Origin: Cryptosporangium minutisporangium | Lineage (GTDB): Bacteria; Actinomycetota; Actinomycetes; Mycobacteriales; Cryptosporangiaceae | Assembly: GCF_039536245.1 (NCBI RefSeq) | Contig: NZ_BAAAYN010000038.1 | Location: forward strand, 31,652 to 69,367 | DNA: 37,716 nt | Direction of reading: 5' to 3' | Part shown: one piece after another, positions 17,565 to 24,555 of the stretch | Numbering within the stretch: position 1 is the first letter of the stretch | How the letters are laid out: each line of letters begins with the position of its first letter | The notes under the pieces: generated by a model | Told to the model about the DNA's origin: nothing | What the model saw: only the letters and a program-made list of their open reading frames with translations | Database searches by the model: none | Program-made: the position numbers and the translations under genes

Positions 17565-18131
17565 TCAGGCGTCCGAGTCGGGCGCGGGCCACGTGTACTG
17601 CGGCATGAACTGCATGTTGTGCTGTTGGGCGGCGGCCTGCATCCGCGGGAAGTCCGGGATGAACGGCGGCTGCTCCTTGGTGCCGTGATCGGTGGGCTGG
17701 CCCATGTGCTGGAAGAACCGCTCGAACCCGCCGGACATGACGCCGAGGATCCGGGCGGCCTCCTCGACCTGGTACGCGTGCGGCTTGCCGGCCGGCACGT
17801 ACGCGAAGTCGCCGGGCAGCAGCAGCGACGAACTCTTCGTGCCCTCGGAGTCCTCGAAGAACACTCGGAGCTTGCCTTCGAGCACGTAGAACGTCTCGTG
17901 GGTGTCGTTGTGCGAGTGGGTCGGGATGAGGTCCCCGGCGGGGCAGTCGCTGGTGATGACGCCGAACTGGCCGTTGGTCTCGTCGCTCGAGAGCAGCACC
18001 GTGAACAGGTCGGTGAACACCATGGCGTGTTCGCCTTCGCCGCGGCGCAGTACGTACGGCTCGGGCTTGCCCGGCAGGCTTCCGTGCCACGCGGGCCGGC
18101 CGGAGGGGTCGGCCAGGTACTCGAAGCTCAT
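17565..18131 (-). CDS. Quercetin 2,3-dioxygenase-type monocupin
   Basis: 188-residue cupin resembling the monocupin flavonol dioxygenase QueD of Streptomyces in size and sequence. Cupin motif 1 is perfect: G-x5-HxH-x4-E-x6-G with metal ligands His72, His74 and Glu79. Motif 2 provides His118 (VPAGKPH). The phrase GGFERFFQHMG matches QueD-like proteins. It may be an oxygen-dependent ring-cleaving dioxygenase, on a flavonol or another enolised aromatic. Two adjacent ATG codons exist; the second (18131) is better spaced from GGAG. It is the first gene of the five-gene operon, after a 145-bp regulatory region next to an IclR regulator. Confidence 0.85.
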   Translation of the reverse strand: MSFEYLADPSGRPAWHGSLPGKPEPYVLRRGEGEHAMVFTDLFTVLLSSDETNGQFGVITSDCPAGDLIPTHSHNDTHETFYVLEGKLRVFFEDSEGTKSSSLLLPGDFAYVPAGKPHAYQVEEAARILGVMSGGFERFFQHMGQPTDHGTKEQPPFIPDFPRMQAAAQQHNMQFMPQYTWPAPDSDA

Positions 18132-18201
18132 CATGTCTCCGTTGTCAGGTGAGGGCTCCGGGAATTACAGGGCTCCGTGCTTTCAGCTTCGGCAAGGATG
18201 C

Positions 18202-18215
18202 GTGACCGCGATCAC
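18202..18215. promoter_or_regulatory. Crp/GlxR-like palindrome upstream of the cupin operon
   Basis: GTGA-N6-TCAC 70 bp upstream of the cupin start. It is nested inside a wider dyad, GGCAAGG (18191-18197) and CCTTGCC (18228-18234). A Crp-type input would couple the catabolic operon to carbon status. Short motif, so chance is not excluded. Confidence 0.4.
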
Positions 18216-18230
18216 GGCGTCCCAGAGCCT

Positions 18231-18245
18231 TGCCATTGATTGGCA
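18231..18245. promoter_or_regulatory. Candidate IclR operator TGCCA-N5-TGGCA
   Basis: Fifteen-base perfect dyad, TGCCATTGATTGGCA, in the gap between the IclR gene and the operon it probably controls, 100 bp from the cupin start. IclR-type regulators bind palindromes of this length near target promoters. It partly overlaps the CCTTGCC arm of the wider dyad. Confidence 0.45.
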
Positions 18246-18276
18246 CGGACCTTGGATCGCCCGTTGCGGGAACCCG

Positions 18277-19140
18277 TCACCCGCCCGCGCCAGGGTCGTC
18301 GACCTCGGTGCGGCCGTCGGCGTCGGTGCGGCCGCCGGCCGGGTCGGGGCCGAGCGCGGCGGAGGAGCCGAGGCCGCGGGACACCGCCCGCGCGGCCGTG
18401 CGCACCGCCGGTCCGAGCGCCCGCGAATCGGCACCTTCCTCGGGCACCAGCACCGACAGCGCCGCGATCACCTGCTCGTCCCCGTCGAAGATCGGCGCGG
18501 CCACCGTGACCAGCGGCCGGGGCGCCTGCCGATGCACGATGGCCAGCCCGTCCCGGCGCACCTGCGCCAGCGTCCGGCGCAGCGCCGCGGCCGAGACCGG
18601 AATCTTCTCCGGCTCGTGCACCAGCGGCCGGGCCAGCACCTCGTCCTGGAATTCGGCCGGTGCGTGCGCCAGCAGGACCAGGCCCACCCCGGTCGAGTGC
18701 AGCGGCAGGCGTCCGCCGACGTAGTAGAGCACCGGCATCGCCCGCTGTGTCGACAGCCGCTCGACGAGCACCGCCTCGTCGCCCTCGCGCACCGCGAGCA
18801 GGATGTGCTGGCGGGTGACCTCGGAGAGGTCACGCATGTAGGGCAGCGCCACCTGCCGCAGACCGCGAGCCCGTGGCGCGAGCGCCGCGACCTCCCAGAG
18901 CCGGAGCCCGACGACGAACCGCCCATCGGCGCCCCGCTCCAGCGCACCCCACTCCACCAGCCGCGACGCGAGCCGCAGCGCGGAGCTGGGCGGGATCTCG
19001 CTCCGCCGGCTGAGTTCGGCGAGGCTCAGCGACGGATGCCGCACGTCGAACGCGGCGAGCAGCGCGAGCGCCCGGTCGACGACCGGATCACCCTGCGGCG
19101 GACGGCGCCCGCGCACGCGCGGCGAGTCGATGTTTTCCAT
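18277..19140 (-). CDS. IclR-family transcriptional regulator
   Basis: 287-residue regulator. An N-terminal winged helix-turn-helix (about 18-80, with LSLAELSRRSEIPPSSALRL) is followed by an IclR effector domain (about 85-260) of GAF type, with VGGRLPLHSTGVGLVLLA and AAPIFDGDEQVIAALSV. A Gly/Asp-rich tail follows. It lies immediately upstream of, and on the same strand as, the cupin-FAH-DUF3500-hydroxylase-esterase operon, so an aromatic-responsive local regulator is the natural reading. The ATG at 19140 has no obvious ribosome-binding site and may be leaderless. Confidence 0.93.
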   Translation of the reverse strand: MENIDSPRVRGRRPPQGDPVVDRALALLAAFDVRHPSLSLAELSRRSEIPPSSALRLASRLVEWGALERGADGRFVVGLRLWEVAALAPRARGLRQVALPYMRDLSEVTRQHILLAVREGDEAVLVERLSTQRAMPVLYYVGGRLPLHSTGVGLVLLAHAPAEFQDEVLARPLVHEPEKIPVSAAALRRTLAQVRRDGLAIVHRQAPRPLVTVAAPIFDGDEQVIAALSVLVPEEGADSRALGPAVRTAARAVSRGLGSSAALGPDPAGGRTDADGRTEVDDPGAGG

Positions 19141-19365
19141 TGACCGGCATTGTGCGCCGTTCCGGTCGCGTCGTGCGAGACCCCCGCGGTGAGCGCCGGG
19201 TTGCGGCGAGGACTGGCGCTCCCCTGGTCGCCGCCCCTCGCACGGCCGGCGACGTCGTCACCGGCCGTGCGTGGGACGGCGTTCGGCGAGACCAGCTCCA
19301 GATAGGAGTTCAGGGCCTAAGGTGTGCCGAGCGTAGAGCGAGCAGCGGCGCACGAGGGGGACGAG
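19141..19365. promoter_or_regulatory. Divergent region IclR / membrane glycosyltransferase-like gene
   Basis: 225 bp without a gene. The notable element is a long palindrome at 19239-19271 (listed separately). The ribosome-binding site of the rightward gene (GAGGGGG, just before 19366) is clear. No convincing -10 box was assigned. Confidence 0.4.
19239..19271. promoter_or_regulatory. 33-bp near-perfect palindrome
   Basis: Dyad centred on base 19255: 15 of 16 base pairs match (only 19250/19260 mispair) with essentially no spacer. Core arms are CGCACGGCCGG and CCGGCCGTGCG around GACGTCGTC. A spacer-less palindrome is more like a protein-binding operator or cruciform than a rho-independent terminator. 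It could serve the IclR gene, the rightward gene, or both. Confidence 0.6.
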
Positions 19366-21294
19366 ATGACCGCCCAGCTGCCAACGGCGCAGTCGCCGTC
19401 GCCGGAAGAGAGCCCGGGGCCGCCGTGGACCGAAGCAGCGCTGCGCCCGTACGCGCTCGCGGTAGGGGCGATCGCGGTCGTGCAGGGAGTGGTGATCGGC
19501 GCGCTCGGCGCGGCCGGCTACTTCTACCTCGACGACGTCGACTTCAGCGCCGACGGCGCCAAGCACCCGTTGAACTGGGACTACCTGACGCTCCCGGTGA
19601 ACGTCCATCTGACGCCGGGCTTACGCCTGGTCTACTGGCTCATCGCGCACTACGCGCCGTACGACAACGGCGCCACCGTGCTCGGCCGGGTGCTGGTCCA
19701 GGCGCTGGCCACGGCGTTGATGGGGTACCTGCTCGCGCAGCTGGCCGGACCGGGCCGGGCGGCGACCCTGGGCTTGGGCCTCTACGCTTTCTCGCCCCTA
19801 CTGGTGCCGTCGCTGCTCTCGCTGAGCAGCGGCGCCAGCCTGGTTCCGCTGCACGTCGGCGTGTTGGTCCTGCTGGTCATGCACGTGCGGTACGAGGCGA
19901 CCAGGCAGCTGAAGTACGCCGTGTTCGGCGCGCTGGGCGGCTGGTTCGCGCTGCTCTTCTGGGAGCAGGCTGTGTTGAGCTTCGCGTTGGCGCCGTTGCT
20001 GACGCTGCTGTACCTGACCGCCGGCGGGGTACGGGCCCGGTTGGCAGCGGTCCTGCGATCGTGGCCCGCCTGGCTCCTGTACGCCGCCCCCGTCGTCCTG
20101 TTCTTCGGGTACTTCCTGCACGGCCCGTACGGCTCCAGCAGCAGCATGCCGCACCCGGGTGACATCTGGAGCCTCGCGTGGGACGGCTGGTTGCACGCGC
20201 TGGGTCCGAGCCTGGTCGGCGGCCCATGGACGTGGTTCAGCATCGACAACGTCTACTACAGCGCGGCCGCGCCAGGGCTGGTCGTCACCGTCTGCGGCCA
20301 GCTCGCTGCGCTGGTCCTGAGCGTGCTGGCCGTCTACCGGAACGGCTTCTCCGCACTGCGAGCCTGGATCCTACCGGCCACGGCGCTGTTCGGAACCAGC
20401 ATCCTCCTCGCCGCCGGACGGTTCGAGTTCATCGGCACGTTCCTCGCCCGCAACTTCCATTACTGGACCGCGGCGTCGATCTCGCTCGTACTCGGCGTCG
20501 TGCTGCTCACGGTCCGGATCGACCCGGCCGCGGTCGCCGCGCGGGGCAGGTCGGGGCTGTGGGCCGCCGACGACCCGGCACCGCAGAGCCGGATCGAGGT
20601 GGTCAAGCCGATCAGCGCCGGCCTGGCGCTCGTCGTCGCCGCCTACGCGGTCAGCTACGGAACGACGATCGGCAGGTTCGAGCACCGCTGGGTGCAGAAC
20701 CCGATCCGCGGCTACCTCACGACGGCGATCGACGACCTGCGAGCGACCACCGCGAGCGGCCCGATCGCCATCTACGACAACTACGCGCCGGTGACGGTGG
20801 CGACGCTGATCCAGGGCAACCGCCGGGTCTCGGAGATCTTCCGGCCGGTGGAGCACGAGTTGCCCAACGACATCGCGTGGGACGACGTGGCCCTGCCCCT
20901 GTACCTGTTCGGGCCGGAAGGTGACCTGGTGAAGGCTCGGTTCGTCGAGGAGGCATCGAGTGTGGACAAGCCCGGCGTGTTCTGCCCCCATCCGCTGCGC
21001 GGCGTCGGTTCGGTGACGATGAAACTCGACAAGGCGGTCACCCGCTGGGACTCGTTCGCTCGGCTGGACTACCTGGCGCAGACCCCGACGGAGGTGACCG
21101 TGCGTCTCGCGAACGAGAACACCACGTTCGCTCCCCGACGCAACGGCACCCCGGTGCTGACCGCGGGCGCGTACCGCTCGCTGCTGCTGGGCACGCCGAA
21201 CCGAGGCTTCGACCGGGTCGTGGTGAGCAGCGTGAACCCGGACGCCGTGGTCTGTGTGTCGGTCAAGGCCGGATCCCCGGTGCCTGCGCTGTGA
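19366..21294 (+). CDS. Polytopic membrane protein, GT-C glycosyltransferase-like
   Basis: 642-residue membrane protein with about 11-12 hydrophobic helices. The first helix (residues 31-53) is followed by an acidic pair in YLDDVDF (D56, D57), the position where GT-C glycosyltransferases hold their catalytic acidic motif. The C-terminal 200 residues are mainly soluble and extracytoplasmic with beta-rich character. It may transfer a sugar from a polyprenyl phosphate donor to the envelope, but no specific family was recognised. ATG 19366 is preceded by GAGGGGG; the longer frame to 19324 has no ribosome-binding site. A TTA leucine codon occurs at residue 86 (19621-19623). It appears monocistronic. 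Confidence 0.75.
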   Translation: MTAQLPTAQSPSPEESPGPPWTEAALRPYALAVGAIAVVQGVVIGALGAAGYFYLDDVDFSADGAKHPLNWDYLTLPVNVHLTPGLRLVYWLIAHYAPYDNGATVLGRVLVQALATALMGYLLAQLAGPGRAATLGLGLYAFSPLLVPSLLSLSSGASLVPLHVGVLVLLVMHVRYEATRQLKYAVFGALGGWFALLFWEQAVLSFALAPLLTLLYLTAGGVRARLAAVLRSWPAWLLYAAPVVLFFGYFLHGPYGSSSSMPHPGDIWSLAWDGWLHALGPSLVGGPWTWFSIDNVYYSAAAPGLVVTVCGQLAALVLSVLAVYRNGFSALRAWILPATALFGTSILLAAGRFEFIGTFLARNFHYWTAASISLVLGVVLLTVRIDPAAVAARGRSGLWAADDPAPQSRIEVVKPISAGLALVVAAYAVSYGTTIGRFEHRWVQNPIRGYLTTAIDDLRATTASGPIAIYDNYAPVTVATLIQGNRRVSEIFRPVEHELPNDIAWDDVALPLYLFGPEGDLVKARFVEEASSVDKPGVFCPHPLRGVGSVTMKLDKAVTRWDSFARLDYLAQTPTEVTVRLANENTTFAPRRNGTPVLTAGAYRSLLLGTPNRGFDRVVVSSVNPDAVVCVSVKAGSPVPAL

Positions 21295-21319
21295 CCGCAC
21301 AGCGCAGGCACGCGATGGC

Positions 21320-21880
21320 TCAGCAGGACCGGCCCACCGGGACGCGAAGGGTCTGACGCCGCGTCCCGGAGCGGACCTCGACCGGCACGCACTGCGGCGT
21401 GCGCACCGAGAAGCCGCCCGGAAACGCCATCCACGGGCTGTCCGGCCCCGCGGTTCCCGGGCACCCGGGGATCCGCAGCACCATCGTCCATTTGCCGCGG
21501 TTGGTGCCCCACGCGACCGCCACTGCCGGCGGAACCGTGAGCGTCACCGGGCGGTCGGCGCGGACGACCAGGCCGGTCTTCGCGAACAGGTCGTACGGGT
21601 CGCCGGGGCCGGACGGGGACGCGGGCCGGACCGACGCGGTCGCGAGCGCGACCGCGTCGAGCGCGGTGGTGTACCCGGTCGGCGGCGTCGCGAGCGTGTC
21701 GATCGGCGACTCGCACGACAATTCGATCTCACCCGGCGCCAGCGACTCGGGCGGGGGAGGGTCGAGGGAGACCATGGACGGGGGTCCGGGCGCTGGGCGC
21801 TGCGCGCCGGAGTCAGACGTGTCCCCGCTGCAGCCGGTGAGGCAGCAGACCAGGGCCACCACGGCGAGACGCGTGCGCAC
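21320..21880 (-). CDS. Putative lipoprotein of unknown function
   Basis: 186-residue exported protein. A short basic N-terminus and hydrophobic stretch lead to lipobox LTGC with Cys17, followed by Ser/Asp/Pro-rich sequence typical of a membrane-proximal tether. The rest is a small beta-rich domain with three further cysteines (in LSCES, PGCPG, PQCVP) plus a C-terminal Cys, so two disulphides are possible. GTG 21880 lies three bases after the stop of the F420 oxidoreductase gene, so both are one transcript. No family recognised. Confidence 0.78.
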   Translation of the reverse strand: MRTRLAVVALVCCLTGCSGDTSDSGAQRPAPGPPSMVSLDPPPPESLAPGEIELSCESPIDTLATPPTGYTTALDAVALATASVRPASPSGPGDPYDLFAKTGLVVRADRPVTLTVPPAVAVAWGTNRGKWTMVLRIPGCPGTAGPDSPWMAFPGGFSVRTPQCVPVEVRSGTRRQTLRVPVGRSC

Positions 21881-21883
21881 GGC

Positions 21884-22822
21884 CTACCCGACCAGCGGGC
21901 GCAGCGTCCGCCCGGCGAGCTCCACGGCGCCCGGCCGGTGCCCGATGTGCGGCATGTTGATCGTCAGCCCGGTGATCCCGGCGTCGAGGATCTCCTTCTG
22001 CAGGATCTCGGCCACCCGGTCCGGTGTTCCGGCGACGACCCGTCCGCGCGCCCCTGGCGACAGCGGCTCCAGCAGCGTCGCGACCTCCGCCTCGGTCTCC
22101 GCGACCAGCACCGACGTGAGGAAGCTCGTCGGCAGGGTCTCGGGGTCGCGTCCGGCCTCCTCGCACCGCTGCCGCAGGGCCTCCACCTTGCGCGGGATGT
22201 CGGCTCGACCGCAGATGATGTTCAGGTGGTCGGCGAAGAGGGCCGCCAGCCGGAACGTCTTCTTCTCGCCGGAGCCGCCGAGCATGATCGGGATCGTCGG
22301 CCGCACCCGAGGGTTGTTCAGCGCGTTCGCCACCGTGTACCACTTGCCGGAGAACGACGGCGCCTCGCCGCGCAGCATCGGCGCGACGATGTTCAGCGCC
22401 TCCTCGAGCCGTTCGAACCGGTCGGTGAACGTGCCGAACTCGTAGCCGTAGTCATCGTGCTCGCGCTCGAACCACCCCGCGCCGATGCCCAGGATCGCGC
22501 GGCCCTTCGACACCACGTCCAGCGTCGTCACGCACTTGGCCAGCATCGGCGGATTGCGGTACGTGTTGCCGGTGACCAGGGCGGAGAGCTGCACGGTCGA
22601 CGTGGCGGTCGCCAGCGCACCGAGCGTCGTGTAGCACTCCAGCATCGGCTGGTCCGGCGTTCCGAGGCCGGGCAGCTGGTAGAAGTGGTCCATCACCAGG
22701 ACGGTGTCGAAGCCGGACGCCTCCGCCTCGCGGGCCTGTGCGATCACGGCGTCGAACAGCCGCTCGTTCGGCGTCTCCGGGTAGGTGAAGTTCGGGATCT
22801 GGTAGCCCAGGCGAATCGTCAT
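21884..22822 (-). CDS. LLM-class F420-dependent oxidoreductase
   Basis: 312-residue luciferase-like TIM-barrel oxidoreductase with the F420-group phrases LGYQIPNFTYP, GFDTVLVMDHFYQLP, TTLDVVSKGRAILGIGAGWFEREHDDYG and IPIMLGGSGEKKTFRLAA. It resembles the F420 subfamily common in steroid- and lipid-degrading actinobacteria. The reaction is presumed hydride transfer to or from an unknown substrate. ATG at 22822; divergent from the NTF2-like gene with a shared 63-bp promoter region containing a KstR-like box. Followed at three bases by the lipoprotein gene. Confidence 0.92.
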   Translation of the reverse strand: MTIRLGYQIPNFTYPETPNERLFDAVIAQAREAEASGFDTVLVMDHFYQLPGLGTPDQPMLECYTTLGALATATSTVQLSALVTGNTYRNPPMLAKCVTTLDVVSKGRAILGIGAGWFEREHDDYGYEFGTFTDRFERLEEALNIVAPMLRGEAPSFSGKWYTVANALNNPRVRPTIPIMLGGSGEKKTFRLAALFADHLNIICGRADIPRKVEALRQRCEEAGRDPETLPTSFLTSVLVAETEAEVATLLEPLSPGARGRVVAGTPDRVAEILQKEILDAGITGLTINMPHIGHRPGAVELAGRTLRPLVG

Positions 22823-22863
22823 GTCCGGACCATAGCGCCGGCCGTAACGCCCGACCGGCGGAC

Positions 22864-22877
22864 TAGAACGCGTTATA
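22864..22877. promoter_or_regulatory. KstR-like operator in divergent promoter
   Basis: TAGAACGCGTTATA matches TnnAACnnGTTnnA at all eight fixed positions. It is eight bases before the ATG of the NTF2-like gene and 41 bases before the ATG of the divergent F420 oxidoreductase, so one dimer could control both. The very short gap to the rightward ATG suggests that transcript is leaderless or nearly so. Confidence 0.65.
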
Positions 22878-22885
22878 GTGCGACG

Positions 22886-23341
22886 ATGATCGAGTCGGAG
22901 TTCATCACCTGGAACGCACCGGACGGCGAGAACCCGGCGCGGGCGGCGTCGCAGCGGTCGTACGACGCCGTCGGGCGCGGGGCGAAGGACGAGTGGCTCG
23001 AGCTCTTCTCCGAGCACGCCGTGCTCGAAGACCCAGTCGGTCCCTCGTTCTTCGACCCGGAAGCCAAGGGGCACCACGGCCGCGAGGGCATCGCCGCGTT
23101 CTGGGATCTCGCGATCGCGCCGGTGAAACGGTTCCACTTCACGGTGCACGACTCGTTCGCGAACGGTCCGCACTGCGCGAACGTCGCGACGTTCAGCACC
23201 GAGCTGGCGGACGGCACGCGCGCGGACACCGAGTTGGTCAGCGTCTACCGTCTCGACGACGCCGGGCGGATCGAGATGATGCGCGCGTACTGGGAGGTCG
23301 AGCGGACGCTGGCCAGCGTGCGGCCGCCGGACGCCCAGTGA
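22886..23341 (+). CDS. NTF2/SnoaL-like protein (ketosteroid-isomerase fold)
   Basis: 151-residue protein of the NTF2-like cone fold, the fold of ketosteroid isomerase, SnoaL cyclases and limonene epoxide hydrolase. Family-like features are the early aromatic/acidic helix (DEWLELFSEHAVLEDPVGPSFF), the HHGREGIAAFWD loop and the terminal strand RIEMMRAYWEVE. The catalytic residues of true steroid isomerase cannot be assigned. ATG 22886 sits just eight bases after a KstR-like box. With the downstream phosphotransferase it forms a rightward catabolic set. Confidence 0.87.
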   Translation: MIESEFITWNAPDGENPARAASQRSYDAVGRGAKDEWLELFSEHAVLEDPVGPSFFDPEAKGHHGREGIAAFWDLAIAPVKRFHFTVHDSFANGPHCANVATFSTELADGTRADTELVSVYRLDDAGRIEMMRAYWEVERTLASVRPPDAQ

Positions 23342-23384
23342 AGCCTTGACCGCACCGCCCCCGCGCCTCTACATTCCGCGAAAC

Positions 23385-23398
23385 CAGAACGCGTTCCA
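23385..23398. promoter_or_regulatory. KstR-like operator upstream of the phosphotransferase gene
   Basis: CAGAACGCGTTCCA: seven of the eight fixed positions of TnnAACnnGTTnnA (C replaces the first T), with the full AACGCGTT core. It ends 17 bases before the ATG at 23416, nearly the same offset as the box before the oxidoreductase at 12596. Confidence 0.5.
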
Positions 23399-23415
23399 GT
23401 GCAGGGAGGCGTGCG

Positions 23416-24555
23416 ATGGCCGAGTCCGAAAGCTCTCCGCGAGCGACCAAGACCATGACGACGACGGTCACCGATCTGGTGGACCTCCGCCGTCGCCTGA
23501 CCGAGTGGCTGACCGCCCGGACCGGCGGGCCGGCCGAGGTCGGCGAGCTGTCCAGGCCGGGGGCGACGGGCCTCTCCAGCGTCTCGCTGCTCTTCGATGC
23601 GGCGTGGACGCGGGACGGGGAGCGGGTGCAAGCCGGTCTGGTGGCCCGCGTCCCACCCGATCTCGACGCCTTCCCGGTGTTCCCCGCCTATGACCTCCAG
23701 CGTCAGTACGACGTGATCTCCGCGGTCGCCGCGCACACCGACGTCCCGGTGCCGCAGGTGCACTGGCACGAAACGTCGGCGGAAGTCCTCGGCTCGCCGT
23801 TCCTGGTGATGGATCGGATCGCCGGCCGGATTCCGGTGGACAACCCGCCGTACGTGTTCGGCGGCTGGCTCGCCGAGGCCACTCCGGACGAGCAGCGGAC
23901 GTTGCAGGACGCGACCGTGCGCCTTCTCGCGGGCATCCACGGCCTGCCCGACGTGCGGCAGCGGCTGCCGCTGCTCGCCGCGGAGGCCGGCTCCGACCCG
24001 CTCCGGCGGCTCGTCGACGACCAGCGCGCCTACTACGAGTGGACGCGGGCCGAGGACGGCCTGCGGATCCCGGTGATCGAGGACGCGTTCGCATGGCTGG
24101 AAGAGCACTGGCCGGACGAGCCGGGTGAGGCCGTCCTCTGCTGGGGCGACGCCCGGCCGGGCAACGTCATCTACGACGGCTTCCGTCCGGTGGCCGTGCT
24201 GGACTGGGAGATGTGTGTCCTCGGTCCGCGCGAGGTCGACCTCGCCTGGATGGTGTTCCTGCACCGGTTCTTCCAGGACATCGCGGAGATGTTCGACGCA
24301 CCCGGGCTGCCCGGCTTCTTCCGGCCGTCCGAGGTCGTCGCGGTCTACCAGGAAGCGTCCGGCCATACCGTCCGCGACCTCGACTTCTACCTCGTCTACG
24401 CGGCGGTCCGGCACGCCGTGATCATGAGCCGGATCAAACGCCGGATGATCCACTTCGGGGAGGACACGGTGCCACCGACGCCGGACGAGTACGTGCTGTT
24501 CCACAATCTGCTGCGCGGGATGCTCGACGGCCGCGCCGACTGGATGCGCCAGTGA
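23416..24555 (+). CDS. Aminoglycoside-phosphotransferase-fold kinase (phosphotransferase family)
   Basis: 379-residue kinase-like protein of the APH fold. The N-lobe ends in FLVMDRIAGRIP. The catalytic loop is WGDARPGN (Asp245, Asn250; the usual HGD is WGD, as in a subgroup found near acyl-CoA dehydrogenase genes). The metal-binding DWE is at 263-265 in VLDWEMCVLGPREVDLAW. It presumably phosphorylates a hydroxyl on a small molecule, possibly a hydroxylated lipid or steroid intermediate; antibiotic resistance is less likely from context. ATG 23416 has GGGAGG seven bases upstream. The stop overlaps the GTG of the next gene (GTGA). Confidence 0.88.
   Translation: MAESESSPRATKTMTTTVTDLVDLRRRLTEWLTARTGGPAEVGELSRPGATGLSSVSLLFDAAWTRDGERVQAGLVARVPPDLDAFPVFPAYDLQRQYDVISAVAAHTDVPVPQVHWHETSAEVLGSPFLVMDRIAGRIPVDNPPYVFGGWLAEATPDEQRTLQDATVRLLAGIHGLPDVRQRLPLLAAEAGSDPLRRLVDDQRAYYEWTRAEDGLRIPVIEDAFAWLEEHWPDEPGEAVLCWGDARPGNVIYDGFRPVAVLDWEMCVLGPREVDLAWMVFLHRFFQDIAEMFDAPGLPGFFRPSEVVAVYQEASGHTVRDLDFYLVYAAVRHAVIMSRIKRRMIHFGEDTVPPTPDEYVLFHNLLRGMLDGRADWMRQ

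Noticed and set aside
21254-22885. Open frame leading upstream from the NTF2-like gene
   Set aside because: It lies antisense to the lipoprotein and F420 oxidoreductase genes; only the part from ATG 22886 has a recognisable fold, and the operator sits just before that ATG.
23416-24555. Aminoglycoside resistance gene
   Set aside because: APH fold only. The WGD loop variant, the coupled lipocalin-like gene and the KstR-like promoter point to metabolism rather than antibiotic modification.
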